From Pseudomonas fontis (GTDB taxonomy: Bacteria; Pseudomonadota; Gammaproteobacteria; Pseudomonadales; Pseudomonadaceae), in contig NZ_JAMDGY010000056.1 in NCBI RefSeq assembly GCF_028656955.1, positions 50,025-114,024 on the forward strand: 64,000 nucleotides of DNA. Reading direction: 5' to 3'. The notes below the pieces were generated by a model. It was not told the DNA's origin, made no database searches, and worked only from the letters and a program-made list of their open reading frames with translations. Numbering within the stretch: position 1 is the stretch's first letter; every line of letters begins with the position of its first letter. Of this stretch, positions 33,714 to 42,484 are shown one piece after another. A program made the position numbers and the translations under genes.

Positions 33714-35612
33714 TCACAGGCCGAGCAATTGCATCCGCAGGCGTACCGCCGCCTCGATACCGGCTTCATCCAGCCCGCACTCAGCCAGCATTTGCGCAGG
33801 CTTGGCGTGCTCGACATAGACATCCGGCAAGCCCAGGTGCAGCACTGGCTTGAGCACGGCTTCGCGCGCGAGGAACTCGCTGACCGCCGCACCGGCGCCA
33901 CCCATGATGGCGTTCTCTTCGATCGTCACCAGCAGTGCATGGCTGTCTGCCAACTCACGCACCAGCGCTTCATCCAGCGGCTTCACGAAGCGCATGTCGA
34001 CCACGGTCGCATCCAGCGTCTCGCCGACTTTCAGCGCCTCCGCCAGTTGCACGCCGAAGGCCAGCAGGGCGATTTTGCTGCCCTGACGACGCACCACACC
34101 CTTGCCGATTTCCAACGGTTCGAGGTTGCTCTCGATGGTCGCGTTCGGGCCGCTGCCACGCGGGTAGCGCACTGCCGCCGGGCCGTTGAACAGGTGGCCG
34201 GTGGTGAGCATCTTGCGCAGCTCGTTCTCATCGCTCGGGGTCATCACCAGCATGCCGGGGATGCAGCGCAGGAACGACAGGTCAAAGCTGCCAGCGTGGG
34301 TCGGGCCGTCTTCACCGACCAGGCCCGCACGGTCGATGGCGAACAGCACATCGAGGTTTTGCACGGCAACGTCATGGATCAGCTGATCGTAGGCGCGTTG
34401 CAGGAAGGTCGAATAGATTGCCACGACAGGCTTGGAACCTTCGCAGGCCATGCCGGCCGCGAGGGTGACCGCGTGCTGCTCGGCAATCGCCACATCGAAG
34501 TAGCGCTGCGGGTAGCGTTCGCTGAAGTCGACCAGGTCCGAGCCTTCTTTCATGGCCGGGGTAATGCCGACCAGGCGCTCGTCCGCTGCCGCCATGTCGC
34601 ACAGCCACTGGCCAAACACGGCGGAATACTTCGGCCCACCGGCTTTTTTCGGCGCGGCGGCAGGTTTATCCACAGGCTCGAGCTTGGTGATCGCGTGGTA
34701 GCCGATCGGGTCGGCTTCAGCCGGGGCGAAGCCCTTGCCCTTCTTGGTCACCACGTGCAGGAACTGCGGCCCCTTGAGGTCGCGCATGTTGCGCAGGGTG
34801 GCGATCAGGGTGGGCAGGTCGTGGCCGTCGATCGGGCCGATGTAGTTCCAGCCCAGCTCTTCGAACAGGGTGCCGGGGACCAGCATGCCCTTGGCGTACT
34901 CTTCGGTGCGACGGGCGATTTCCCAGGCCCCGGGCAGGCGCGACAGCACTTTCTTGCTGCCTTCGCGCATGCTGGCGTAGGTGCGGCTGGAGAGAATCTT
35001 GGCCAGGTAGTTGGACAGCCCGCCGACGTTGCGCGAGATCGACATGTCGTTGTCGTTGAGGATCACCAGCATGTCGGCGTTGACTTCCTGGGCGTGGTTC
35101 AACGCCTCGAAGGCCATGCCGGCGGTGAGCGCGCCGTCGCCGATCACGGCGATCGACTTGCGTGCCTCGTTTTGCAGGCGGGCGGCAATCGCCATGCCCA
35201 GCGCAGCGCTGATCGAGGTGCTGGAGTGACCGACGCCGAAGGTGTCGTATTCGCTCTCGGCGCGTCGCGGGAAGGCGGCCAGGCCGTCCTTCTGGCGCAG
35301 GGTGTTCATGCGCTGGCGGCGACCGGTGAGGATCTTGTGCGGATAGGCCTGATGGCCGACGTCCCACACCAGCCGGTCGTCCGGGGTGTCGAAGACGTAG
35401 TGCAGGGCAATCGTCAGCTCGATGACGCCCAGGCCGGCACCGAAGTGCCCGCCGGTCTGGCCGACCGAATAGAGCAGCTCCTGGCGCAGTTCGTCGGCCA
35501 GGTTCTCCAGGTCGGCTTCGGCCAGACGACGCAGGCCGGCTGGCGTATCGGCACGGTCAAGCAGCGGCGTGACCGGGCGTTCGCGGGGGATCTCTTGAAA
35601 CGTCGTGGGCAT
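33714..35612 (-). CDS. dxs: 1-deoxy-D-xylulose-5-phosphate synthase
   Basis: A 632-residue TPP enzyme at the entry to the MEP isoprenoid pathway. The start at 35612 (MPTTFQEIPRERPVTPLLDR) gives the family's normal length. Motifs are GHFGAGLGVIELTIALHYVF, HSSTSISAALGMAIA, the TPP-binding GDGALTAGMAFEALNHA with NDNDMSIS, and DRAGLVGEDGPTHAGSFDLS in the second half. It is the last gene of the minus-strand group xseB-ispA-dxs, from which it is separated by a REP pair (35707-35781). Confidence 0.97.
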   Translation of the reverse strand: MPTTFQEIPRERPVTPLLDRADTPAGLRRLAEADLENLADELRQELLYSVGQTGGHFGAGLGVIELTIALHYVFDTPDDRLVWDVGHQAYPHKILTGRRQRMNTLRQKDGLAAFPRRAESEYDTFGVGHSSTSISAALGMAIAARLQNEARKSIAVIGDGALTAGMAFEALNHAQEVNADMLVILNDNDMSISRNVGGLSNYLAKILSSRTYASMREGSKKVLSRLPGAWEIARRTEEYAKGMLVPGTLFEELGWNYIGPIDGHDLPTLIATLRNMRDLKGPQFLHVVTKKGKGFAPAEADPIGYHAITKLEPVDKPAAAPKKAGGPKYSAVFGQWLCDMAAADERLVGITPAMKEGSDLVDFSERYPQRYFDVAIAEQHAVTLAAGMACEGSKPVVAIYSTFLQRAYDQLIHDVAVQNLDVLFAIDRAGLVGEDGPTHAGSFDLSFLRCIPGMLVMTPSDENELRKMLTTGHLFNGPAAVRYPRGSGPNATIESNLEPLEIGKGVVRRQGSKIALLAFGVQLAEALKVGETLDATVVDMRFVKPLDEALVRELADSHALLVTIEENAIMGGAGAAVSEFLAREAVLKPVLHLGLPDVYVEHAKPAQMLAECGLDEAGIEAAVRLRMQLLGL

Positions 35613-35706
35613 CAGGCGAATCGTTATAGGTGTGAAGTGGCGGCAGTTTACCTTATTGCGGTAATGGCTGCCCATTGAGTGCAAAAGCTGGGGGGCTTGC
35701 AGCCCC

Positions 35707-35781
35707 CATCGCCGGCAAGGCCGGCTCCCACAAAGGGTGGTGTGATGCCAAGCCCTGTGGGAGCCGGCCTTGCCGGCGATG
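35707..35781. repeat. Inverted pair of 26-bp REP units
   Basis: Two perfect 26-bp inverted copies, 35707-35732 (beginning CATCGCCGGCAAGG) and 35756-35781 (ending TTGCCGGCGATG), are separated by 23 bp. The GCCGGC and GTGGGAGCCGGC cores are standard Pseudomonas REPs. The pair lies between dxs and ispA on the minus strand and could separate their transcripts or stabilise the ispA mRNA end. Confidence 0.85.
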
Positions 35782-35798
35782 AGGGCCGTACGGCCGAC

Positions 35799-36686
35799 TC
35801 AGTTCCTGCGTTCGACGATATACCGCGCCAACGCCCGCAGCGGCTCTGCGGCGTGGTCGAAGCCCTGCAAGGCATCCAGCGCCTGGTCGCGCAGTTCCAG
35901 TGCATAGGCTTTCGCCGCCTCCAGCCCAAGCAGGGCCGGGTAGGTCGGTTTGTCGCGGGCGATATCGGCGCCCTGGCGCTTGCCAAGGGTTTCGGTATCG
36001 CTTTCGACGTCGAGAATGTCGTCCTGCACCTGGAACGCCAGGCCAATGGCCTGGGCGTACTGCTGCAGGGCCTTGAGCTCGCGTTCACCGGCGCGGGCAC
36101 TGGCCAGCGCACCCAGCTTGACGCTGGCTTCGATCAACGCGCCAGTCTTGTGCCGGTGCATGTATTCCAGGGCGTTCTGGTCGAGCTTCTTGCCCACCGA
36201 GCCAAGGTCGATGGCCTGGCCACCGACCATGCCGGCAGGGCCGGCGGCCAGGGCCAGGGTCTGCACCATCTGCAGGCGAATGGCATCGCTCTGTGGGCTC
36301 AGCCGTGCATCGAGCAGGGCGTTGAAGGCCAGGCTCTGCAAGCCGTCACCGGCGAGGATCGCGCAGGCTTCGTCGAATTTCTTGTGGGTGGTCGGCTGGC
36401 CACGACGCAGGTCGTCATCGTCCATGGCCGGCAAATCGTCATGCACCAGCGAATAGGCGTGGATCAGCTCCACCGCACACGCCGCGCCATTGGCTTGCTC
36501 AGGTGCAGCCCCCAGGGCCTGGCAGGCGGCGTAGGCGAGCAGCGGGCGTACACGCTTGCCGCCGTTCATCACGCTGTAGCGCATGGCTTCATACAAGCGC
36601 GTCAGCTCGACCGACGGCGCGACAAACAGTTGCTCCAGTGCAGCGTCGACACGGGCCTGGCTGCTGGCCTGGTAGGCGGCAATCAT
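35799..36686 (-). CDS. ispA: Farnesyl diphosphate synthase (geranyltranstransferase)
   Basis: A 295-residue prenyl transferase. The start at 36686 (MIAAYQASSQARVDAAL) overlaps the xseB stop by 4 bp. The first Asp-rich motif is in LVHDDLPAMDDDDLRRG and the second in FQVQDDILDVESDTETLGK; GGKRVRPLL binds diphosphate. It makes farnesyl diphosphate from the MEP pathway products that begin with Dxs, encoded next in the same direction. Confidence 0.96.
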   Translation of the reverse strand: MIAAYQASSQARVDAALEQLFVAPSVELTRLYEAMRYSVMNGGKRVRPLLAYAACQALGAAPEQANGAACAVELIHAYSLVHDDLPAMDDDDLRRGQPTTHKKFDEACAILAGDGLQSLAFNALLDARLSPQSDAIRLQMVQTLALAAGPAGMVGGQAIDLGSVGKKLDQNALEYMHRHKTGALIEASVKLGALASARAGERELKALQQYAQAIGLAFQVQDDILDVESDTETLGKRQGADIARDKPTYPALLGLEAAKAYALELRDQALDALQGFDHAAEPLRALARYIVERRN

Positions 36687-36925
36687 TCCGGCTGTTCCGC
36701 GTCGAACGGCTCGGCGGCGAGTTCGCCGTCGCGCTCCAGGAGGATCTGCACCTTCTGCTCGGCCTGGGTCAGAGCACCCTGGCAATCGCGGGTCAGGCGG
36801 ATACCTTGCTCGAAGGCGGTCAGCGAGTCTTCCAGCGACAGTTCGCCGTTCTCCAGGCGCTCGACCAGGGCTTGCAGGTCGGCGAGGGATTGCTCGAAAT
36901 CAATGGCGGCTTTTTTTCGGGCCAT
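36683..36925 (-). CDS. xseB: Exodeoxyribonuclease VII small subunit
   Basis: An 80-residue subunit with MARKKAAIDFEQSLADLQAL and VERLENGELSLEDSLTAFEQ, the two helices of the family. The start at 36925 is the first ATG with homology. It heads the xseB-ispA-dxs group, an arrangement found in many gamma-proteobacteria. The gap upstream (36926-37158) holds divergent promoters for xseB and the MBOAT operon; no box was clear enough to call. Confidence 0.94.
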   Translation of the reverse strand: MARKKAAIDFEQSLADLQALVERLENGELSLEDSLTAFEQGIRLTRDCQGALTQAEQKVQILLERDGELAAEPFDAEQPE

Positions 36926-37158
36926 GGCGGCTGTCTCTGGTGGCAGTTTGAACGGCGCGACACTAGCAGAGCGGGGCAGGGGGAGCAAATCAGAGGGTGG
37001 GATCTTTCGTCGCATTCTGTTGCATTACCCCGCTGGACGACAGCCGGTACTTTCTGAACGCCTTGCATTGTGAGCGCTCAAGGCTGTCTGCCATAATCGC
37101 GGCCGCTCTGCGTCGCTGCTTTCACCGCGCGTGCAGCCCCCTCTTCTGATGTTGCGTA

Positions 37159-38574
37159 ATGGACTACGTTGTGAGCTTTCTCTCGATCGAATTCGGCCTG
37201 TGTTTCATCCTGTTTTTCGCGGTCTACTGGAGCCTGTGCTGGAGCGTTCGCGCACAGAACCTGCTGTTGCTGGCCGCCAGCTATGCCATCGTCGCCAGTT
37301 TCAGCCTTGAATCCCTTTATATCCTGCTGGGCTACACCGTCGCGGTGTATCTGCTTGGCTTGATGGGCGCGCGTTATCCTGGGCGGCACATCAACTACCT
37401 GCTGACCTTGCTGCTGGTGCTGGGCTGCTTCTACCTGTTCAAGTTCCAGGAGTTTTTTGTCGCCGGGGTGCAGGCAGCGCTGGCCGGCATGGGCCTGGAG
37501 GTCACGCTGCCGGTGCTGCAAGTGCTGGTGCCGATTGGCCTGTCGTTCTATGCCTTCCATTCCGTCAGCTACCTGGTCTCGATCAATCGCCGGGAGCTGG
37601 CGCCGGCCAGCCTGCCGACCCTGGCGTTGTACCTGGCGTTCTTCCCCAGCCTGATCGCCGGCCCGGTAAACCGCGCCCTGCACATGCTGCCGCAGATTCA
37701 CCCGGGCGGAATGCGCCAGGTACTGGAGCCGCAGCGGGCGCTGGGGTTGATCGCGCTGGCGGTGGTCAAGCTGTTCTTCTTCAGCGGCTGGCTGGCCAGC
37801 CAGTGGGTCGACCCGGTGTTCGAAACCCCGGCGAGCCATTCGCCCGAGCAGATCCTGCTGAGCATCTATGGCTACAGCTTCCTGATCTATTTCAACTTCA
37901 GCGGCTACACCAACCTGGTCACCGGGGTGGCGTTGCTGCTGGGGTTCCGCCTGCCCGACAACTTCAACGCGCCGTATGCCGCGCGCAACCTCAAGGAATT
38001 CTGGGGGCGCTGGCATATCAGCCTGTCGACCTTCATCCGCGACTACGTCTACATCCCGCTGGGCGGCAATCGCCAGGGCGCATGGCGCGGCAACCTGAAC
38101 ATGCTGCTGGCCATGCTGATCTCCGGGCTGTGGCACGGCGCGAGCCTGAACTTCATCATCTGGGGCGCGTTGCACGGGCTTGGCCTGGCGCTGTACAAGG
38201 TCGCCAGCAATTGGCTGCCGCAGCCCATGCGCTGGCCGGGCGCAGACCTGTTGGCGCGCCTGCTGACCTTCCACTATGTCGCCTTCGCCTGGGTATTCTT
38301 CCGCAGTGCCACGCTGGATGACGCGCTGGACATGCTCGGCGGGCTCGCTGACCTGAGCCTGAGTGCGTTGGCCAGCAGCAACGGCCTGCTGGCATTGGCT
38401 GCGGTGGCCTGCGTGGCGATTTATCCACAGGCGCTGGCGCTGCTGCGCCAGGGCTTTGCGGCGAGTAGCCGTTTGCCCTGGGCGTTTTATCCGTTACCGC
38501 TGGGGTTGTTCATCACCTTGGTGATCTTTGCTTCGCAGTCGGGCGTGCCGGGGTTCATCTATGCCAGTTTCTGA
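37159..38574 (+). CDS. MBOAT-family O-acyltransferase (AlgI-like)
   Basis: A 471-residue inner-membrane acyltransferase with about eleven hydrophobic segments. The MBOAT core is clear: PIGLSFYAFHSVSYLVSINR, FFPSLIAGPVNR, FNFSGYTNLVTGVALLLGF, LKEFWGRWHISLSTFIRDYVYIPLGG and LISGLWHGASLNFIIWGALHG with the catalytic histidine. AlgI and PatA relatives transfer acetyl groups to extracytoplasmic polysaccharide. The next two genes encode SGNH/GDSL proteins, so this is probably a membrane donor plus periplasmic transferase system. No polysaccharide genes flank it, so peptidoglycan or a distant glycan is possible. Confidence 0.9.
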   Translation: MDYVVSFLSIEFGLCFILFFAVYWSLCWSVRAQNLLLLAASYAIVASFSLESLYILLGYTVAVYLLGLMGARYPGRHINYLLTLLLVLGCFYLFKFQEFFVAGVQAALAGMGLEVTLPVLQVLVPIGLSFYAFHSVSYLVSINRRELAPASLPTLALYLAFFPSLIAGPVNRALHMLPQIHPGGMRQVLEPQRALGLIALAVVKLFFFSGWLASQWVDPVFETPASHSPEQILLSIYGYSFLIYFNFSGYTNLVTGVALLLGFRLPDNFNAPYAARNLKEFWGRWHISLSTFIRDYVYIPLGGNRQGAWRGNLNMLLAMLISGLWHGASLNFIIWGALHGLGLALYKVASNWLPQPMRWPGADLLARLLTFHYVAFAWVFFRSATLDDALDMLGGLADLSLSALASSNGLLALAAVACVAIYPQALALLRQGFAASSRLPWAFYPLPLGLFITLVIFASQSGVPGFIYASF

Positions 38575-39649
38575 TTCGGGCGTGTTGTTCGGCACGCAGA
38601 AGTCCGCAGCCAAGACACTCTATGCATTGCTGGTGACCACGGTGTTGCTGTTCTGGCTGAACCAGAACTCCATCAGCCTGTATTGCCAGCAGAAGTACCA
38701 CGAGAGCTGTGAGCTGCCGTTGATCGGACAGAGCGCGGCATGGCGCCTGGGCGGCAACCTCAGCGAGGCGTTGGGCGATGCCCGCACGGCCTTTGCCGAC
38801 AGCCTCTCGCGGCGGGTACAGCTGGCCCAGGCGCCAGAAATAGTGCCGGTGGTGTTGCCGCCGCCGATGCCGGTGGTGTCGGTGCACCTGGAGGCACCGC
38901 TGGCACCCGCGCCAGCGCCGGCCAAGGTGCCCGTCGCCAAGCCGCTCAAGGTTGCCGCTGCGCCGCTGCCGGCCCAGGCTTCGCAGCAGGTGGTGAGCCT
39001 GGCGGCGGGCGATGAAGTGTTCCTGGTCGGCGACTCGCTGATGCAGGGCGTCGCCCCGCACCTGGCCAACTCCTTGCGCAAGCGCTACCAGATCAACAGC
39101 GTCAACCTCAGCCGGCAGAGTACCGGGCTGGCGTACCCGGGCTTTTTCAACTGGCCGCAGACCGTCGCCAGCACCCTGAAAAGCAAGCCGAACATCCGCC
39201 TGATGGTGGTTTTCCTCGGGCCGAATGACCCGTGGGACATGCCGCAGGGCAAGGGCAAGCCGTTCCTGCGTTTCAAGAGCCCGGAGTGGGAAGCGCTGTA
39301 TCGCCAGCGCATCGACGCGATGCTGGAATCGGCCCGTGAGCACGGCGTGCAGGTGATCTGGGTCGGCCCGCCGAACATGGAGAAGCCGCGCCTGTCCACC
39401 GCCATGGCCTACCTCAGCGATTTGTACCAGCGCGAGACGCAGTTGTATGGCCAGCACTATGTGTCGGCGAACACGGTGCTGGGTTACAAGGCGGATGAAT
39501 TCGCCTATACCTTGCAGGACAGCCAGGGCAAGCGGGTCAAGACCCGTGGCGACGATGGCATTCATTTCACCATTACGGGCCAGAAACTGATCGCCGGGCA
39601 GGTTCTGTCGCTGATCGCCTTCCCGGGCCTGACCGTTACAGGACACTGA
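38561..39649 (+). CDS. SGNH/GDSL hydrolase-like protein with membrane anchor (DUF459-like)
   Basis: A 362-residue protein starting at ATG 38561 within the MBOAT gene (14-bp overlap). One membrane helix (residues ~19-36) is followed by a Pro/Ala-rich periplasmic linker (about 95-140: VVLPPPMPVV, APAPAPAKVPV). The SGNH domain then has FLVGDSLMQG (catalytic Ser block), VVFLGPNDPWDM (Asn) and DGIHFTITGQKL (Asp/His). Such domains paired with an MBOAT protein often complete O-acetyl transfer. Only 1 bp separates it from the next gene. Confidence 0.87.
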   Translation: MPVSDSGVLFGTQKSAAKTLYALLVTTVLLFWLNQNSISLYCQQKYHESCELPLIGQSAAWRLGGNLSEALGDARTAFADSLSRRVQLAQAPEIVPVVLPPPMPVVSVHLEAPLAPAPAPAKVPVAKPLKVAAAPLPAQASQQVVSLAAGDEVFLVGDSLMQGVAPHLANSLRKRYQINSVNLSRQSTGLAYPGFFNWPQTVASTLKSKPNIRLMVVFLGPNDPWDMPQGKGKPFLRFKSPEWEALYRQRIDAMLESAREHGVQVIWVGPPNMEKPRLSTAMAYLSDLYQRETQLYGQHYVSANTVLGYKADEFAYTLQDSQGKRVKTRGDDGIHFTITGQKLIAGQVLSLIAFPGLTVTGH

Positions 39650-39650
39650 C

Positions 39651-40856
39651 ATGCGCCGATGGCACACCCTTCTGGCGCTGGCGGCGCTGATCTTCGCCCT
39701 GCCGGGTTGCAGCCCGGTGGCGGCGGGTAATCCACCGCTTTCGCGCGCCAGCGTGGTGGCGCCGGTGACCCCGGCTCGTGATGGCAACCTGGCGGTGCTG
39801 GCGGGCAAGTTGCGGGCTTCTGGGCGCATGCCGGTCAGCATTGTGCAGTTCGGCGATTCGCACACGGCGGCGGACCTGTTCAGCGGTGAGCTGCGGCGCT
39901 TGTTCCAGGCGCAGTACGGCGATGGCGGCATCGGCTTTGTTGCGGCCACGCCGGTGCCGGGGACGCGCTACGACCGGGTGATTGTGAAAGCCGCGCCGCG
40001 TCAGTGGGACCTGGTGTCCGCACGCAACCAGAGCAGCGAGCAGTTCCCGCTGGGCGGTTATCTGTCCGTGCCGGTTGCAGCGAACCCTGCGGTGCGCATC
40101 GAAGCCCGCGAGCCGAGTGCGCAGCGCTATCGGGTGTCTGCCTTGTATCAGGCACGCGAGAGCAGCACGCTGAGCGCCCGTGATGGGCAACAGCAGAATC
40201 GCAGCGTGATGCTGGCGGCCAGCAACGGGCAATGGCGTTTCAGCCCGCAACTGCTCAATGTCGGCTTGCCGGTCGACATGACCCTGCGGGCGCGCCCGGG
40301 CAGCGTGCTCGGCGGCTGGTACATCCAGGGCCAGAAGAATGCCGGGGTGACCTTGTCGGCCCTGGGTATCAACGGCGCCCGGCTGTCGGTCCAGGACAAA
40401 TGGCAGGCCGGTTGGCAGGACAATCTGAAGACGCTGCGCCCGGACCTGGTGATCCTCGCCTATGGCACCAACGAGGCGTTCGACAACACGCTGGACCTGG
40501 TCGAGTACCAGACGCAGCTGACCCGCACCTTGGCCGACCTGCGGCGTGAATTGCCGAGGGCGGTGGTGTTGCTGATCGGCCCGTCCGACTCGATCAAGCA
40601 GCGCAATGCACGCGGTTGTGCGGCGCGTCGGCCGCAGATGTTGGCGGAGGTGGTGCGCATTCAGCGCCAGGTGGCCAAGCAGGCCAAGGTGTTGTTCTGG
40701 GACTGGCAGGCGTTCATGGGCGGCGAGTGTTCGATTGCCGGGTGGCAGGCGCAGGGGCTGGCGCGACCGGACCTGGTGCACCTGACGGCGGACGGTTATC
40801 GGCGCAGTGCGGCGGGGTTGTATGAGTATTTGCGAGGGCAGTTGGGGCTGCGCTGA
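39651..40856 (+). CDS. SGNH/GDSL lipoprotein
   Basis: A 401-residue lipoprotein. The signal peptide MRRWHTLLALAALIFALPGC ends with the lipobox cysteine at residue 20. The SGNH blocks are IVQFGDSHTAADLF (Ser), LGGWYIQGQKNAG, VILAYGTNEAFD (Asn) and RPDLVHLTADGYR (Asp/His), all in order. It probably acts as an acyl esterase or acyl transferase in the envelope. It is the third gene of the MBOAT operon (1-bp gap). The triad here is complete, so it could remove or exchange the groups added by its partner. A hairpin follows. Confidence 0.87.
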   Translation: MRRWHTLLALAALIFALPGCSPVAAGNPPLSRASVVAPVTPARDGNLAVLAGKLRASGRMPVSIVQFGDSHTAADLFSGELRRLFQAQYGDGGIGFVAATPVPGTRYDRVIVKAAPRQWDLVSARNQSSEQFPLGGYLSVPVAANPAVRIEAREPSAQRYRVSALYQARESSTLSARDGQQQNRSVMLAASNGQWRFSPQLLNVGLPVDMTLRARPGSVLGGWYIQGQKNAGVTLSALGINGARLSVQDKWQAGWQDNLKTLRPDLVILAYGTNEAFDNTLDLVEYQTQLTRTLADLRRELPRAVVLLIGPSDSIKQRNARGCAARRPQMLAEVVRIQRQVAKQAKVLFWDWQAFMGGECSIAGWQAQGLARPDLVHLTADGYRRSAAGLYEYLRGQLGLR

Positions 40857-40861
40857 AAACC

Positions 40862-40923
40862 GAGGGGCTGAACCGGCAGGTGGGATGGGCTTGCGGGCCC
40901 CGACCTGTGGATAACAGCCCCTC
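40862..40923 (+). terminator. Long-loop inverted repeat after the SGNH operon
   Basis: GAGGGGCTG (40862-40870) pairs exactly with CAGCCCCTC (40915-40923). An inner CAGGT/ACCTG pair extends the stem. No clear T-run follows, so a role in termination is only likely. Confidence 0.4.
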
Positions 40924-41014
40924 TAATGCAGCGGTCGATTCTCAGCAATCGACTTCAAGGTGGAGCATAGGCGGGTTTGGAAAAACGTCGAGGGACAAGG
41001 GATTGTTCTTTAGT

Positions 41015-41067
41015 CCTACAGATTTTTGCAGAAAGTGCTGCCTCGCAAAATCGGTGATCTCTGTAGG
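41015..41067. other. Nested inverted repeat of unknown function
   Basis: CCTACAGA (41015-41022) with TCTGTAGG (41060-41067) encloses TTTTGC (41024-41029) with GCAAAA (41045-41050). The structure could be a small RNA or a remnant of a mobile element. Confidence 0.4.
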
Positions 41068-41089
41068 GTGATTTTCTTGCACAAAACCT

Positions 41090-41185
41090 TGTAGCCGCTG
41101 CCGTAAGGCTGCGCTGGAGTCCCGCAGGGCTCCCAAAGGCCGCGCCTGCGTTGCAGGCGAGCGCAGCCTTACGGCAGCGGCTACA
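41090..41185. repeat. REPIN-like 96-bp palindromic element, copy 3
   Basis: The same 96-bp unit as at 16225 and 33570. It differs from copy 1 at 11 positions, including 15, 16 and 81. Both changed pairs (T15:A82 and A16:T81) are complementary, so the 26-bp outer arms pair perfectly in this copy. Confidence 0.9.
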
Positions 41186-41213
41186 TGGGCGCGGCGTTGC
41201 GTGTGCTGCGATC

Positions 41214-41228
41214 GACCGTGAAACGGTC
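41214..41228 (+). promoter_or_regulatory. Perfect hairpin in the rtcB leader
   Basis: GACCGT-GAA-ACGGTC lies 29 bp before the rtcB ATG. It could be an operator or an mRNA hairpin. Confidence 0.35.
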
Positions 41229-41257
41229 ACAGTATTAGCACTCATTGAGAACCTGCC

Positions 41258-42463
41258 ATGAACCTCCTCGAAGTCGCCAACGGCAAACCGATCAAGCTCT
41301 GGACCGACGGCGTCCCCGTGGAAGACCAGGCCCGCCAGCAACTGATCAACACCGCCCGCCTGCCGTTCATCTTCAAACACCTTGCGGTCATGCCGGACGT
41401 GCACCTGGGCAAAGGCTCGACCATCGGCAGCGTCATCCCCACCCTGGGTGCCATCATCCCGGCCGCCGTCGGTGTGGACATCGGCTGCGGGATGATCGCC
41501 GCGCGCACCTCGCTCAACGCCGCCGACCTGCCGGACAACCTGCATGGCCTGCGCAGCGCCATCGAAAAAGCCGTACCCCACGGCAAGACCTTCGGCCGCC
41601 ACGACCAAGGCGCCTGGACCAGCGTGCCGCACAACGCCGACCACGCCTGGCGAGCCCTGGCTGGCCGCTTCAAGGCCATCACCGAGAAACACCCAAGGCT
41701 GGAAAAAACCAACAACCGCCAGCACCTCGGCACCCTTGGCAGCGGCAACCATTTCATCGAGGTCTGCCTGGACGAAGCCAACCGCGTCTGGTTCATGCTG
41801 CACAGCGGCTCACGCGGGGTGGGCAACGCCATCGGCAACCTGTTCATCGAACTGGCCAAGGCCGATATGCGCCAGCACATCGCCAATCTGCCCGACCAGG
41901 ACCTGGCCTACTTCGAGGAGGGCAGCCGGCATTTCGATGACTACGTCGAGGCTGTCGAGTGGGCGCAAGACTTCGCCCGGCAGAACCGCGCATTGATGAT
42001 GCAGGCGGTGATCGCCGCCGCTCGCCAGGTCATCCGCAAACCCTTCGAGGCCAACCTTGAAGCAGTGAACTGCCACCACAACTATGTGCAGCGCGAGCGG
42101 CACTTTGGCCAGGACATCCTGGTCACGCGCAAGGGCGCGGTGTCGGCACAGAAGGGCGAGCTGGGGATCATCCCGGGTTCGATGGGGGTGAAGAGCTTCA
42201 TCGTCCGTGGCCTGGGCAACGAACAGTCGTTCTGCTCCTGCAGCCATGGCGCGGGCCGGGTGATGAGCCGCACCCAGGCGAAGAAAACCTTCACCCTCGC
42301 CGATCAGTTGCGCGCCACCGCCCACGTCGAATGCCGCAAGGACAAGGACGTGATCGACGAGATCCCCATGGCCTACAAGGACATCGACGCAGTGATGGCC
42401 GCCCAGCGCGAACTGGTGGAAGTGGTCCACACGCTGCGCCAGGTGGTGTGCGTCAAAGGCTGA
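41258..42463 (+). CDS. rtcB: RNA-splicing ligase RtcB
   Basis: A 401-residue RNA ligase that joins 2',3'-cyclic phosphate (or 3'-phosphate) to 5'-hydroxyl ends using GTP and Mn2+. Motifs are MPDVHLGKGSTIGSVIP, VGVDIGCGMIAARTSLN (metal cysteine), HLGTLGSGNHFIEVC, HSGSRGVGNAIG and CSHGAGRVMSR, whose histidine receives GMP. The length matches the E. coli protein. No rtcA or rtcR is found in the window, so it is not in the usual RtcR-controlled operon. Its substrate could be stress-cleaved tRNA or rRNA. Confidence 0.95.
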   Translation: MNLLEVANGKPIKLWTDGVPVEDQARQQLINTARLPFIFKHLAVMPDVHLGKGSTIGSVIPTLGAIIPAAVGVDIGCGMIAARTSLNAADLPDNLHGLRSAIEKAVPHGKTFGRHDQGAWTSVPHNADHAWRALAGRFKAITEKHPRLEKTNNRQHLGTLGSGNHFIEVCLDEANRVWFMLHSGSRGVGNAIGNLFIELAKADMRQHIANLPDQDLAYFEEGSRHFDDYVEAVEWAQDFARQNRALMMQAVIAAARQVIRKPFEANLEAVNCHHNYVQRERHFGQDILVTRKGAVSAQKGELGIIPGSMGVKSFIVRGLGNEQSFCSCSHGAGRVMSRTQAKKTFTLADQLRATAHVECRKDKDVIDEIPMAYKDIDAVMAAQRELVEVVHTLRQVVCVKG

Positions 42464-42484
42464 CGCGCACCGCTGGCGCACGGC

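Larger units (their letters stand above)
40857..41257. other. 401-bp structured intergenic region
   Basis: It holds, in order, a large inverted repeat (40862-40923), a nested hairpin (41015-41067), REPIN copy 3 (41090-41185) and a small perfect hairpin (41214-41228) in the rtcB leader. Short ORFs here have no ribosome-binding site and were not called. Confidence 0.6.

Noticed and set aside
33603..35678. 691-codon plus-strand ORF opposite dxs
   Set aside because: It is antisense to dxs and rich in His/Gln/Arg, as expected of a shadow frame.
35707..35781. Start of a CRISPR array
   Set aside because: There are only two units, in inverted orientation, matching Pseudomonas REPs.
40880..41071. 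63-codon ORF between the SGNH operon and rtcB
   Set aside because: It has no ribosome-binding site or homology and lies in a structured intergenic region.
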